Source: Aquabacterium sp. J223
GTDB taxonomy: Bacteria; Pseudomonadota; Gammaproteobacteria; Burkholderiales; Burkholderiaceae_C
NCBI RefSeq assembly: GCF_024666615.1
Contig: NZ_CP088297.1
Location: 4,506,501 to 4,570,500, forward strand
Length of the DNA: 64,000 bases
Direction: 5' to 3'
Part shown: positions 46,180-57,500 of the stretch, piece after piece
Layout: each line of letters starts with the position of its first letter
Numbering within the stretch: the first letter of the stretch is position 1
The notes under the pieces: model-generated
The model's database searches: none
Seen by the model: only the letters and a program-made list of their open reading frames with translations
Told to the model about the DNA's origin: nothing
Made by a program: the position numbers and the translations under genes

Positions 46180-49100
46180 TCAGGCTGAATGCGTCAAATT
46201 GTATCGACCGAGCAGTGCCAGCAGATCCTCTTCGGAGTAGGGCTTGCCAAGGTAGTGCTCCACGCCCAGTTCTGCTGCATGGTCGCGGTGCTTCTGCGCG
46301 ATGCGGGAGGTGATCATGATCACCGGCAGCCCGCGCCAGCGCGCATCGGCGCGCATGTTGCGCACCAGGTCGAAGCCGTCCATGCGCGGCATCTCGATGT
46401 CGGACAGCACCACCGCGGGCAGTTCCTCGGCCAGGCGCTCCAGGCCCTCCAGCCCGTCCTTGGCCAGGGCGACGCGGTAGCCCTCGCGCAGCAGCAGGCG
46501 CTGCGTCACCCGGCGCACGGTGAGCGAGTCGTCGACCACCAGCACCAGCGGCGGACGCACCGGCGTGTCCGAGGGCGTTCCGTCGACGGGGCGGTCGGTG
46601 GGGGCGCCCGCGTGGGCCTGGGCCATCAGGCCCCAGGCCTGTTCGCCGTACAGCGCCGCCAGCGCCACCGGGTTGTAGATCAGCGCCGGCACGCCGGAGG
46701 CGAGCAGCGTCAGCCCGGCCAGGCCGGGCAGGCGCGCCAGCTGCGGGCCGAGGTTCTTGACGACGACTTCCTGGTTGCCCAGCACCTCGTCGACGTGCAA
46801 CGCGATGCGCTGCTGCGCGCTGCGCACCACCACCAGCGGCAGCGTGCGGCCGGCTTCGGTGCCGCGCGGGCTGGCGTGCAGCAGCGCACCCAGCCAGAAG
46901 AACGGCAGCGCGGTGTCGCCCACGGTGCAGCGGCGGCTGGTGTAGGCCGCCTCCAGCTCCGCCGGCGTCGCCCGCCGCACGATCTCCACCAGCGAGGACG
47001 GCACGGCCACCGTCACCGGCCCGCAGCGCAGCATGACCACCTGCGTGACCGCGGTGGTCAGCGGCAGCACCAGGCGGAAGCTGGTGCCCTGCCCCGGCGC
47101 GCTGGCGGTCTCGATGCGGCCGCCCATGGCGTTGACCTCGGCGCGCACCACGTCCATGCCCACGCCACGCCCGGCCAGTTCGGTCACCTGCTCGGCGGTG
47201 GAGAAACCGGGCATGAAGATGAGGTTGAGCAGCTCGGCCTCGCTGGGCTCGGCGTCCGGCGCGATCAGCCCCTGGGCCAGGCCGCGCTGGCGGATGCGCG
47301 CCAGGTCCAGCCCGGCGCCGTCGTCGCGGAACTCGATGCCAACCTCGTTGCCCTCGTGCGTCAGCGAGACGGTGATCTGCCCTGTGGGGTCCTTGCCGGC
47401 GGCCGCGCGCCGATCGGGCGCTTCGATGCCGTGCGTGACGCAGTTGCGCAGCAGGTGCTCGAAGGCCGGTGTCATGCGGTCCAGCACGCCGCGGTCGACC
47501 TCGATGGCACCACCGACGAGGTCCAGCCGCACCTGCTTGCCGGTTTCCTTGGCGGCCTGGCGCACCACGCGGTACAGGCGATCGGACAGACCCTCGAACT
47601 CGACCATGCGGGTGCGCAGCAGGTCGTCCTGCAGGTCGCGCGTCAGCCGCGCCTGCGCGGCCAGCTCGTCCTCGGCCGACTGCACGGTGCGCTGCAGGGA
47701 GCGCTGCACCGTCGCCACGTCGTTGACCGACTCGGCCATCATCCGCGTGAGCTCCTGGAAGCGGGTGAAGCGGTCCATCTCCAGCGGATCGAAGCCCTGG
47801 GCGGACGCCTTGGCGGCCTCCATGCGGGAGGCGATCTGCGTCTCGGCCTGCAGCTCGATGTCGCGCAGCTGCTGCCGCAGCCGCTGCAGGTTGTCGCCCA
47901 GGTCGCCCAACGACCCCTTGAGCTGGCCCACCGCCGATTCGATGCGCGAGCGGGTGATGATCACCTCGCCGGCGTGGTTGACCAGCCGGTCGAGCAGCGG
48001 CGTGCGCACCCGCACGGCACCGGTGCTGGCGCCGGCCACGGCGGCCAGCGTGGCGGGCCCGGGCGCCCGCGCGCCGGCGGCGAAGCGGGCCCAGTCGATG
48101 GCCGTCGGCGGCGCGGCCGAGGCGGTGTCCGCGTCGGCGGCGGGCACGGCCGCATGAGCGGCCGGTTGGGCGTCTTCGCCCGGCCCGGCGACGGGCGTGG
48201 GCAGCGGCACCAGGGGTGCCGCGACGGCCGCCGCCATGGCGGCCTGTGCCTCTTCGTAGGCCTGGGCGTCGCGGCGGCGCAGCGCCTCGAACACCGCGTT
48301 CATCGCGTCGGCGCGGGCCTGCAGCGGCTCGATGCCGGCGGCATCGGTTCCGCCCTGTGCCAGCAGCCGCTCGATGGCGCTCTCCAGCCGGTGTGCCATC
48401 TCGCCCAGGCGCATCGCGCCGGCCAGGCGGGCGCCACCCTTGAGCGTGTGCAGCGTGCGCATGCAGGCCGCCGGGGCCGCCGCGTCGGTCGGCCGCTCGT
48501 GCCAGTCCCGCAGCCGCGAGGCCAGCTCGGGCAGCAGCTCCAGCGCTTCCTCCTCGAAGATGGGGAAGAGGTCGGCGTCGACGGCATCGACGGCGTCGAG
48601 GTCCTCGTCGTCGACGGCGCTGGCGGACAGCGCGTCGTGCGCCACCACCACCGGCAGGGCGTCCGGCAGCGGCTGCAGCGGCAGCAGTTCGGCCACGCCG
48701 AGGGCCGGCGCGTCGACCAGTCCGTCGGGCGCGGTGTCGGCGGTGGCCGGGTCGGCCGCGGCGCTCAGGCGGCGCAGCCGCTCGGCGGCCTGCTGCTCGA
48801 CGGCGGCCAGGCGGGCCAGCAGGTCGTCCGACGGGGCCTTGAGGAAGCCGGCCGCGAACTGGTGCAGCAGGCGGCGGATCTCTTCCGCAGCCTCGTTGAA
48901 CAGCGCGGCCTGCTCGGCGTCGGCGCCGTCGAGCGCCTGCACGCGCAGCAGCGCATGCTCCAGCAGCCGGGCCAGCTGCGACAGGGCCTCGAAGCCGACG
49001 GTGGCGGAGTTGCCGGCCAGCGAATGGGCCAGCGCCACCGGGCCGTCGCCCAGCGGCCGGTGCAGCTCCATGGCCCATTCGGCCAGCTCGGTGCCCAGGC

Positions 49101-52100
49101 GGCGCGACTGCTCGTCGGCCTCCTGCAGGTAGATGTTGAACAGCGGGATCGGGATGTGCAGCGGGCCGACCACCTTGACCGGCTCGGGCTCCGGCACGGG
49201 CTCGGGCTCCGGCTCGGAGTCCGGCACCGGCACCGGCACCAGGTCCGCGTCCGCCTCGGCGATGGCGGGCCCCTCGGGCGGCTCGGCCGTCGGCGGCGAC
49301 GCCTCGAGCGCCACCCGCTCCAGCGGCTCGGGCTCCGCATCGGGCGGCGCCTCGAACACCAGGTGGGCATCCATCGTCAGGGTGCGCTCGCCCGCCGCCT
49401 CGGCCGGCTCATGCGCCACGCCGATGTCCACCGCATCCAACCCGTCGAGCCCGTCCAGCTCGATCAGCTCCACCGCCTCGGCGGGCGCGTCGGGGGCGTC
49501 GCCGTCGAGCACCAGCTCGGGCAGGGGCAGGTTCGCCGGCTCGACCGCGTCGGGCAGCGGGGGGCGGCTCGGCGGCGGCGTCGAGCGTCGCCAGGTCCAG
49601 TGCGAAGTCGGGCAGCGGTTCGACCGCCGCCGCGGGCTCGGCGTCGGCCAGGACGGCCTCGGCCAGCGCCGGCGCCGCGTCCCGGGGCGCGGCCGCGGGA
49701 CGTCCCAGCGGCAGCGGGCGGCCGTCCAGCCGCAGCGCATCGCACACCGTGCGCACCGGCGGCGCCTGGTGCCCGCCGTCGTGGCCGTCGGCGATGGCGG
49801 CGATCCAGTCGGCCAGGTAGGCCAGCACCTCGTCGGTGACGGCCAGCAGCGCCTCGTCCGCGCGCGGCGCCTCGGCCAGGCGGGCGTTGTACAGCTGCTC
49901 GCCGGCCCAGGCGGCCTCGCCGAACTCGGCCAGCCCGACCATGCGGGAGCTGCCTTTGAGCGTGTGGAAGGCACGGCGCAGCGCGGTCAGCTCGCCGAGG
50001 TCGTCGGGCGCCTGGACCAGCGCGGCACGGGCGGCGGCGGCGTTGTCCAGCACCTCGCGCGCTTCCTCCAGGAAGATCTCGCGCATCTCGCCGTCGCCCT
50101 CGGGCAACGGCTGCGGCGCGGGCAGCGCCACCGGCGCCGGCACCGCGGCCTCGACCAGGTCGCCGAGGGCCTGCTGGAGCTGCTCGCGCACGGTCTGCAC
50201 CTGCGGTCCGCCGTCCGGCGCGGCGAGCGCCTGCTCCAGCGCATCGCGGGCGTCGCGGGCGGCTTCGGCCACGCCGGTCTCGTCGGCGGCGATGGCCTCC
50301 TCGGTGAGGCGGGCCAGGTCGTCGGAGAGCTGGTCCAGCGGCACCTCGGGCTGCGCGACGGCGGCCGCCAGGTCGCGGGCATGGTCGATCAGGCGCGGCT
50401 CGTCCAGCGGCGCCACGCCGGTGTTGACCGGCGACAGGCGCGACGTGCCGCCGCCGACGGTCGAGGCGAGCAGCCCGGCGTCGGCGTCGAAGTGGAACAG
50501 CGACTTGGCCATCTGCGGCTGCACGCTGAGCATGTCGACCAGGAAGCCGAGCGCGCCCAGGTTGCCGGCCAGGCGGTCGAAGGTGCCGGCCTGCAGCGCC
50601 CGCTCCGGCTCGACCTGCGTCGAGGCCAGGCCGTCGACGTCGTCGCGCATGCGCAGCACCGCCTGCGAGGCCTGGTCCAGCCCCAGCACCGAGAACACGC
50701 CGCGCATGGCCGACAGCTGGGCCGGCACCGGGATGAGCACGCTGCTGTCGGTGGGCTGGCGGAAGAACTGGTCGATCAGCTTCTCGGTCTCGGCCAGCGC
50801 GCCGCGCAGCTCCTGCACCACGCTGCCCATGGTCTGGCGGTCCGACACGCGGCGGTACAGCTCCTCCATCCAGGGCTCGAGCGGCGGCACCGTCGCGCCT
50901 TGGCGGGCGTCGTCCAGCCGGTCGGCCAGACGTTCGCTGCGCAGCGCCTGCTCGGGCTGGTCGAGGTCGCCGTCCTCCAGCACCGCGTCCAGGTACAGCA
51001 GCGCGGTGGCCACCTCCATCGCCAGCTCGGGCACCGGCGACTCACCCGCGGCCGCGGCGTGCTGCACCGTCTGCTGCAGGGCGTCGGCCAGGCGGGTGCC
51101 GCCGGGCATCAGCCGGCGCAGCGAATCGCCGACCAGCGAGAACTGCTCGGGCAGGCTGCCCAGGCGGTGCAGCTCGCCGCCCGACACCGCCGACCAGGCG
51201 TCCTGCGCGCCGGCCACCCGCTTGCGCGCCTGCGTCAGCAGGGCGGGGTCGAAGCGGCCGAGCCGCGGCTCCTCGTAGTCGGCCGGCGCAGGCTGCTGCA
51301 GGCCGAAGCGGTCGCGCACCGCGGCCAGCCGCGGCGTGCGGCCCTCGTCGGCACGGGCGCCGGCCTGGTCGCAGAAGAAGAGCAGGTCCTGCGCCAGGCG
51401 TTCGGACACCTCCTCCTCGCCGCGGGCCGCCAGTCGCAGCTGCGCCAGCAGCCGCGAGGCCACGCGCTTGGCGTAGTTGTCGGACGGGATGAAGCCGGCG
51501 GCCACGCCCTCGAAGAAGGCGGCGGCGAGCTGCCACATCGTCGCCAGCCGGCCGCGGGCACCTTCGGCCAGTTCGGCGCACATGGCGCTCACCTTGATCG
51601 GCGTGCCGGGCTGACCGCGCATCAGGGCCAGCAACAGCGCCTCGAAGGCGCCGATGGCGCGCTCGTCCGGCAGGCGGGCGCGGCCGGCGCCCTCGGCCGG
51701 CAGCTCCATCCACTGCCAGTCGGTCTCCCACAGGTCGGCGGGGTGGATGCGGTCGGCGCCGGCCAGCTCCTGCAGGCCGCGGTAGGCGGGGAACAGCGCC
51801 ACCGCCGACACCGGCTTGCCCGCGAGCAGCCGCGACAGGTAGTCGAGCAGTGCGAAGGAACCCTGCTCCACCGCCTCCACCGCGGCCAGGTTGAGCTTGC
51901 GTCCGCGGGTCGCGAAGCGGGCCACGGCGGCCTCGGCCGCGCGCAGCAGCTGCGCACCGGCGGGCATGCCGACCAGTTCGAGCGCGCCCACGCCCTGGTG
52001 CAGCGACGCCCGCGCCTGGCGCAGCACGGACGGGTCGACCGCGTCGACGTCCGAGCCGCCGCTGGCCTCCAGTTCCTTCAGGTAGCGGCGCAGCGCCTTG

Positions 52101-52192
52101 TGCGCGGCGTCCAGCGAGCGCTTGAGCTCCCCGTGGACCCATGACAGGGCGCTGAGGTCGGTGGTGTCGGGGTCGCTCAGGCGCTGGTCCAT
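46180..52192 (-). pseudogene. pilL: Pil-Chp hybrid histidine kinase PilL/ChpA, frame broken by one extra base
   Basis: About 2003 residues if one base is removed. The N-terminal half carries HPt-like helical regions, including HTLKGSSRMVG with His near 742. The second half has HTLKGGARLAG (His near 1248), a CheA dimerisation region, an ATPase domain with LRNCVTHGIEAP, DDGAGLDL and GRGVGMDVVR (about 1580-1680), a CheW-like domain, and a C-terminal receiver with VLVVDDS and phosphoacceptor VLSDIEMPRMDG (near 1929). Between, an acidic Pro/Glu-rich linker holds the break: six G at 49559-49564 on the plus strand; five restore one frame. It controls type IV pilus twitching in relatives. Confidence 0.88.
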
Positions 52193-52280
52193 CGGCTGTC
52201 TCGGTGTCCTTCGGTGTCGCCGCCGGCGACGTGGCCGGCGGCGCGGTGGTCGTCGATCTGTCGTCGGTATCGACGGCCGA

Positions 52281-54560
52281 TCAGACGACCTTGAACCGCG
52301 CGACCGACTGTTTCAACTCCTCGGCGGTGCGCGACAGCTCGCGCACCATCTGCGCGGTCGAGCGGGTGCCCTCGCCGGTCTGCTCGGTCACCGCGAAGAT
52401 GTGCTGGATGTTCGAGGCCACCACGTTGGCGGAGTCGGCCTCCTTCGACGCCTGCTGCGAGATCTCGGCGATCAGCTCGGCCAGGCGGCGCGTCACGCGG
52501 TCGATGTCGGTCAGCGCCGAGCCGGCGGCGTCGGACAGCTTCGCGCCCTCGACCACGCCCTGGGTGGAACGCTCCATGGCGGCCACCGCGTCCTGGGTGT
52601 CGGTCTGGATGGTCTTGACCAGCGCGGCGATCTGCCGCGTCGCGTCGCCGGACCGTTCGGCCAGCCGCTGCACTTCCTCGGCCACGACCGAGAAGCCGCG
52701 GCCGGCGTCGCCGGCGGACGCGGCCTGGATGGCGGCATTGAGCGCCAGCACGTTGGTCTGCTCGGTGATGTCCGAGATCAGCTCGGTGATCTCGCCGATC
52801 TCCTGCGACGACTCGCCCAGCCGCTTGATGCGCTTGGACGTCTCCTGGATCTGGTCGCGGATGGTGTTCATGCCGCCGATGGTGTTCTGCACCGCCTGCA
52901 GGCCGGACTCGGCGGCCTCCAGCGACTGCTGCGCCACCTGGGCCGAACGCTGCGCCTGCGACGACACCTCGTTGATTCGGTGCGCCATGCGCAGCACCGA
53001 CTCGCCGGTCTCGCGGATCTCGCGCAGCTGCTCGGTCGAGGCCGCGAGCAGTTCGGTGGAGGTGGACTCCACCTGCTGGGTGGTCTCGGTCACCCGCTCC
53101 ACCGTGCCCTGCACCTGCGACACCAGCGAGCGCAGCTCCTCCACCGTGTAGTTCACCGAGTCGGCGATCGCGCCGGTGATGTCCTCGGTCACCGTGGCCT
53201 GCTGCGTGAGGTCGCCCTCGGCCACCGTCTGCAGTTCGTTCATCAGCCGAAGGATGGCCGCCTGGTTGGCGTCGTTGACGCGCTTGGCTTCCTGCTCCTG
53301 GCGCTCGGCCTCCAGCCGCTGCGACTCGGCCTGCTGACGGCGCGACTGCTGGTCGAACACGAACAGCCGCAGCAGCCCGGCCGCGCCGGACAGCACGACG
53401 ATGGCGCCGAGCAGCATGACGATCAGGTGGCCGCTGCGGAAGCCGCCGTGTTCGGCCAGCGACGACTGCAGGCCCTCCAGCCCCCTGCGCAGCGGCTCGC
53501 TGTCGCTGAGCACGGCGGCCTGCGCGGTGCGCGCGGAGACCAGCCCCTGCAGGTTGCCCAGGATGGCCCCGGCCTGCGTGCGCGCCACCTCGTACTGCTT
53601 GATCAGCGCCTCCAGGCGCTCGCGGGTCTGCGCGTCGCGCGTGGCCGACAGGCGCAGCTCGGGGTTGCCGTCCAGCAGCCCGGTGGCCAGTTCGCGGAAG
53701 GTGTTCAGGTCCTTGCCGAGCAGGAACACCGCCTCCGGGCTCACGCCCTCGACGGTGATGAACTCGTTGGCCGACTTGCCGATGCGCTGCGTCAGCATCA
53801 CCAGCTGGCCCACCGCTGACAGCTCGGCCGCCGGCGCGTTCTGCTGCAGCTTCAGCGCCGACACGGTCTCGGCGATCTCCAGCAGGTCGGTCGACTGCGC
53901 GTTGATCGCGCGCAGCGCCTGGCCGATCTCGGTCAGCACCTTCTGCTGCGCCAGCACGACCTGGCTGTTCTTCTCCGCGCCGTCGACCAGCGGCATCAGC
54001 GGCGCGATGACCTCCTGCGCGGCGGCCGGCGCCTGCGGCAGCGCGCCCTCGCCGGACTGCAGCTCGCGCACGTTGCGCGCCATCACCTCGACGCTTTCCC
54101 TCAGCTCGGGGAAGGCCGCCGGGCTGCCGACCAGGGCCTGCGACACCGACTTGGCCATGCGCTGCGACTGCATCAGCGCCTGGCCGGTGGCGCCGACCTG
54201 GGTGGCGTTGCGGCCCGACTCGATCAGGGCGGTGGCGGTGGCCGCCGCCAGCAGCAGCGCCCCCGCCAGCACCACGCCGAACAGGATGCGCTGCTGCTGC
54301 GGCACCGGCCGCTGGCCGATGAGGGGCAGTGGCCGCACCGGCACGCCGGAGGCGGCGGGACCGCCGCTGCCGCTGTCGGGGTAGTCGGCCAGTTCGGACG
54401 GCGCCGCCTCCGAGATGATCGACGAGTCGTTGCCGGCCGTGTTCGCGCCGACGTCGAGCGTCACGGTGCGGGCCATGCCCTCGTCCGCCGGCTCGGGCAG
54501 CGGCACCGCCTCGGGCTTGGGGCCCCAGGGGGCGCCCTTGATCATGTTCAACAAGCTCAT
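52281..54560 (-). CDS. pilJ: Type IV pilus chemoreceptor PilJ
   Basis: A 759-residue methyl-accepting protein of the Pil-Chp system. A cytoplasmic N-terminus of about 90 residues precedes helix 1 (about 91-112). The periplasmic PilJ-type domain has two similar halves ([13 protein letters not shown] and [13 protein letters not shown], the PilJ/NIT-like repeat). Helix 2 is at about 385-405, then HAMP, and the signalling tip [35 protein letters not shown]. It sits between pilI and pilL. Confidence 0.94.
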   Translation of the reverse strand: MSLLNMIKGAPWGPKPEAVPLPEPADEGMARTVTLDVGANTAGNDSSIISEAAPSELADYPDSGSGGPAASGVPVRPLPLIGQRPVPQQQRILFGVVLAGALLLAAATATALIESGRNATQVGATGQALMQSQRMAKSVSQALVGSPAAFPELRESVEVMARNVRELQSGEGALPQAPAAAQEVIAPLMPLVDGAEKNSQVVLAQQKVLTEIGQALRAINAQSTDLLEIAETVSALKLQQNAPAAELSAVGQLVMLTQRIGKSANEFITVEGVSPEAVFLLGKDLNTFRELATGLLDGNPELRLSATRDAQTRERLEALIKQYEVARTQAGAILGNLQGLVSARTAQAAVLSDSEPLRRGLEGLQSSLAEHGGFRSGHLIVMLLGAIVVLSGAAGLLRLFVFDQQSRRQQAESQRLEAERQEQEAKRVNDANQAAILRLMNELQTVAEGDLTQQATVTEDITGAIADSVNYTVEELRSLVSQVQGTVERVTETTQQVESTSTELLAASTEQLREIRETGESVLRMAHRINEVSSQAQRSAQVAQQSLEAAESGLQAVQNTIGGMNTIRDQIQETSKRIKRLGESSQEIGEITELISDITEQTNVLALNAAIQAASAGDAGRGFSVVAEEVQRLAERSGDATRQIAALVKTIQTDTQDAVAAMERSTQGVVEGAKLSDAAGSALTDIDRVTRRLAELIAEISQQASKEADSANVVASNIQHIFAVTEQTGEGTRSTAQMVRELSRTAEELKQSVARFKVV

Positions 54561-54626
54561 GGCGTCCTCTTCACGTCTGGAGCCGGCATGTGCTGCGAGC
54601 CCTCGGCCCCGAACCGGGGCCTTGTC

Positions 54627-55157
54627 CTATCGGACCACGGCCAGGAAGTGCTCTTCCCGGGCCAGCGCCGACAACTTGATTTCCTGCCAGGCACGACCGC
54701 CGGCATCGGTCCACAGCGCGCCGGCGAAGGCCGGCGCGGGTGCGGCCGGTGCACCGGCCGCGTTCATCTGGTCGCGCTGGCGCAGGCCGGCGAGGCGGTC
54801 CACCAGCAGGGCGCAGTTGACGCCCAGCGAAGCGTTGAGCAGCACCAGCTGCGCCGCGTCGCGTGCGCCCTCGGGCAGCACCGGCCGCGGCGCCAGGCCG
54901 AGGAAGGCGCCGAGGTCGATGACGCCGTGCAGCCCGCCGCGCAGGTTGGCCACGCCGGCGAACCAGGGCTGGGTGTGCGGCACCGCCAGCAGCGGCCCGA
55001 GCGGGAAGATCTCGCCGGCCTCGGCCAGCGGAAACAGCAGGCCGTGGCCGCGGCACTCCACCGCCAGCCAGCCCACCGCCTGCGCCTGCTGGCGGGCGGC
55101 CTGCAGGCGCTCGGCGAGCCGGCCCTGCAGTTCGCGCAGCGCTTGCTTGTTGGCCAT
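54627..55157 (-). CDS. pilI: CheW-like adaptor PilI
   Basis: A 176-residue CheW-domain protein that would couple PilJ to the PilL kinase. PLAEAGEIFPLGPLLAVPHTQPWFAGVANLRGGLHGVIDLGAFLGL and the later VDRLAGLRQ hold the paired beta-barrel pattern. The N-terminus is a helical extension (LRELQGRLAERLQAARQQ). It lies in the order pilG-H-I-J-L. Confidence 0.91.
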   Translation of the reverse strand: MANKQALRELQGRLAERLQAARQQAQAVGWLAVECRGHGLLFPLAEAGEIFPLGPLLAVPHTQPWFAGVANLRGGLHGVIDLGAFLGLAPRPVLPEGARDAAQLVLLNASLGVNCALLVDRLAGLRQRDQMNAAGAPAAPAPAFAGALWTDAGGRAWQEIKLSALAREEHFLAVVR

Positions 55158-55190
55158 GTCGAGCGGCGCCAGTCCTTCTCGTGCCCGGCG

Positions 55191-55556
55191 TCAGCCGAAG
55201 GCCTTGATCTTGCCGAGCAGCTCGCTGGCGTCGACCGGCTTGACCACGTAGTCCTTGGCGCCCTGGCGCATGCCCCAGACCTTGTCGGTCTCCTGGTTCT
55301 TGCTGGTGCACATGATCACCGGCACGTCGGACCAGCGCGGGTCGCGGGTGATGGTGCGGGTGAGCTGGAAGCCGTTCTGGCCCGGCATCACCACGTCCAT
55401 CAGGATGAGGTCGGGCTTGTCCTCGCTCAGGCGGCGCAGCGCCTCCTCACCGTTCTCGGCGGTGCGCACCGCGTAGCCGCGCTTGGTGAGCAGCTCGGTG
55501 AGGTAGTGCAGTTCGGTCTTCGAATCGTCGACCAGCAGGATCTTCTGGATCGGCAT
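55191..55556 (-). CDS. pilH: Response regulator PilH
   Basis: A 121-residue single-domain CheY-like protein. KILLVDDSKTELHYL, the phosphoacceptor in LILMDVVMPGQNGFQLTR (about residue 52), VIMCTSKNQETDKVWGMRQGAKDYVVKPVD complete the receiver. The sequence closely resembles PilH. PilH antagonises PilG in Pseudomonas twitching. Confidence 0.94.
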   Translation of the reverse strand: MPIQKILLVDDSKTELHYLTELLTKRGYAVRTAENGEEALRRLSEDKPDLILMDVVMPGQNGFQLTRTITRDPRWSDVPVIMCTSKNQETDKVWGMRQGAKDYVVKPVDASELLGKIKAFG

Positions 55557-55623
55557 GGGAGGGAGTCCTTCGCGGCAGGGGGCGCGGCCGAAGTGGCGGG
55601 CGCGTGGGGCGCGTCGTGGGGGG

Positions 55624-56028
55624 TCAGGCCGTCTGGCGCACGGGCCGGAACTGCTCCACCGCCTTGAGCAGCTGCTCTTTGGTGAAGGGCTTGGTCAGGT
55701 AGTCCTGCGAGCCCACCATGCGGCCACGCGCCTTGTCGAACAGCCCGTCCTTGGACGACAGCATGATCACCGGCACGTGGGAGAAGCGCGGGTTGCGCTT
55801 GATGATGGCGCAGGTCTGGTAGCCGTCCAGGCGCGGCATCAGGATGTCGCAGAAGATGAGGTCCGGCGCGTGGTCGCTGACCTTGCCGAGGGCGTCGAAG
55901 CCGTCCTCGGCCAGCACAACCTCGTGGCCGCCCTGGCGCAGGAAGATCTCCGCGCTGCGGCGGATGGTGTTGCTGTCGTCGATGACCAGCACCCGCGTTC
56001 CGCCCGTCGCCACTTCCACCTGGTTCAC
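55624..56028 (-). CDS. pilG: Response regulator PilG
   Basis: A 134-residue single-domain receiver. VLVIDDSNTIRRSAEIFL, the phosphoacceptor in LIFCDILMPRLDGYQTC, VIMLSSKDGLFDKARGRMVGSQDYLTKPFTKEQLL match PilG. I used the GTG at 56028, which has an AAGGGAG ribosome site seven bases upstream; the open frame extends further but no good start is there. It is the first gene of the operon; no promoter match was clear between it and rubredoxin. Confidence 0.92.
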   Translation of the reverse strand: MNQVEVATGGTRVLVIDDSNTIRRSAEIFLRQGGHEVVLAEDGFDALGKVSDHAPDLIFCDILMPRLDGYQTCAIIKRNPRFSHVPVIMLSSKDGLFDKARGRMVGSQDYLTKPFTKEQLLKAVEQFRPVRQTA

Positions 56029-56207
56029 GCCATTGCTCCCTTCAACATCCGGCCTTCGGGCCGGCGGGCACGCCGCTTCCGGCATGTCCGCCTGGCCCAG
56101 CCCTGAAGGTTATCGGGGCCGCGGGCGGGCGCCGCATGCGTGCCCCGACCCGCCGTGGCGTAGTGCACGCCCCCCGCGTTCACGGGGGATGGGCACCTCC
56201 GATGCCT

Positions 56208-56381
56208 TCAGATCTCGACCATCTCGAAATCTTCCTTGCGCGCGCCGCATTCCGGGCAGGTCCAGTTGAGCGGCACGTCGGCCCAGCGCGTGCCGGCGGC
56301 GATCCCGTGCTCCGGGTCCCCGGCGGCCTCGTCGTAGATCCATCCGCAGATGAGGCACATCCAGGTCTTTGCGTCGCTCAC
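56208..56381 (-). CDS. Rubredoxin
   Basis: A 57-residue one-iron electron carrier. The iron site is two CxxC pairs, MCLICGWIYDEAAGDPEHGI and WTCPECGARKEDFE. The GTG at 56381 (MSDAKTW...) gives the standard length; an ATG at 56426 would add 15 residues. It is divergent from thiD, with paired TACAAT boxes between. In Burkholderiales rubredoxin lies beside thiD and hemL, as here. Confidence 0.93.
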   Translation of the reverse strand: MSDAKTWMCLICGWIYDEAAGDPEHGIAAGTRWADVPLNWTCPECGARKEDFEMVEI

Positions 56382-56402
56382 GGTCCGGTCGGGCTCACTC
56401 CA

Positions 56403-56421
56403 TACAATGGGCCAAATTGTA
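56403..56421. promoter_or_regulatory. Divergent promoter region, paired TACAAT boxes
   Basis: TACAAT at 56403-56408 on the plus strand and its mirror image ATTGTA at 56416-56421 (TACAAT on the minus strand) form a 6-bp inverted repeat with a 7-base centre between rubredoxin and thiD. Each matches a -10 box at five of six bases, one per direction. Good -35 boxes are not evident. An operator function is an alternative. Confidence 0.45.
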
Positions 56422-56558
56422 GCCACCGTGCAACGACGAAAAATCCTGTTGCAACGGGCACCTAGATCCGTTTCCTCACACGGCCCTGGAAGTGGCGGGC
56501 CGCGCCCCGGCCGGCCTTCCCGCCTCGTTCCTCGGCGGCCACGAAAGACCCCCTGCCC

Positions 56559-57500
56559 ATGAGCTCAGATTCCGTCGCGCCGGACAGCCCGGACGCCCAG
56601 CAGGAGCCGGCACCGCCGGCCTGCGTGATGAGCTTCAACGCCAGCGACGCCAGCGGCGCCGGCGGCTTGGCCGGCGACATCAGCACCATCGCCGCCATGG
56701 GCGCGCACGCCCTGCCGGTGGTCAGCACCATCGTCATGCGCGACACCGCCGAGGTCTTCGACCAGCACGCGCTCGACCCCGAGGCGGTGGTCGAACAGGC
56801 GCGCACCGTGCTCGAGGACATCACCATCTCCGCCTGGAAGGTGGGCTTCCTCGGCTCGGCCGAGACGGTGGGCGCGGTGGCGGAGGTGCTGTCCGACTAC
56901 CCGGACGTGCCGCTGGTCACCTACCTGCCCGGCATCGCCTGGATGGACGAGGACGAGGCCCAGTCCTACCACGACGCGCTGCGCGAACTGGTGCTGCCGG
57001 CCACCGAAGTGCTGGTCGGCAGCCACCAGACGCTGACCGACTTCCTGCTGCCCGACTGGGACAGCGAGCGCCCGGCGTCGCCGCGCGAGCTGGCGGTGGC
57101 GGCGGCGGAGCACGGCACCCGCTTCGTGCTCGTCACCGGCGTGCTGCTGGCGGCGGCCAAGGGCGGCGAGGCCTACATCGACAACGTGCTCGCCTCCGCC
57201 AAGGGCGCGATCGCCGGCGAGAAGTTCGAACGCTTCGAGACCTCGTTCGTCGGTGCGGGCGACACGCTGTCGGCCGCGCTGGCCTCGCTGCTGGCGGCGG
57301 GCAGCGAACTGCAGGCCGCCGTCGGCGAGGCGCTGACCTTCCTCGACCAGAGCCTGGACTCCGGCTTCCGCCCGGGCATGGGCAACGTGGTGCCGGACCG
57401 CTTCTTCTGGGCGCTGCCGCCGGCGGACGAAGACGGCGAGCCCGGGGCCGACGCGGCCGCCGAGGCCGAGCCCCCGGCCGGCTCCCGACGTGTGCACTGA
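56559..57500 (+). CDS. thiD: Hydroxymethylpyrimidine/phosphomethylpyrimidine kinase
   Basis: A 313-residue ribokinase-fold protein of thiamine synthesis. The substrate-loop region [34 protein letters not shown] (about 25-58) and ATP/anion-hole [14 protein letters not shown] (about 229-242) are recognisable, but the sequence deviates from E. coli ThiD (SGGAGIQAD). It has an acidic C-terminal tail. The downstream hemL start overlaps its stop. Assignment to ThiD rather than another PfkB-type kinase is likely but not certain. Confidence 0.83.
   Translation: MSSDSVAPDSPDAQQEPAPPACVMSFNASDASGAGGLAGDISTIAAMGAHALPVVSTIVMRDTAEVFDQHALDPEAVVEQARTVLEDITISAWKVGFLGSAETVGAVAEVLSDYPDVPLVTYLPGIAWMDEDEAQSYHDALRELVLPATEVLVGSHQTLTDFLLPDWDSERPASPRELAVAAAEHGTRFVLVTGVLLAAAKGGEAYIDNVLASAKGAIAGEKFERFETSFVGAGDTLSAALASLLAAGSELQAAVGEALTFLDQSLDSGFRPGMGNVVPDRFFWALPPADEDGEPGADAAAEAEPPAGSRRVH

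Noticed and set aside
46189-49839. Plus-strand open frame of 1216 codons opposite pilL
   Set aside because: Low-complexity antisense frame; pilL motifs on the minus strand are unambiguous apart from the single frame break.
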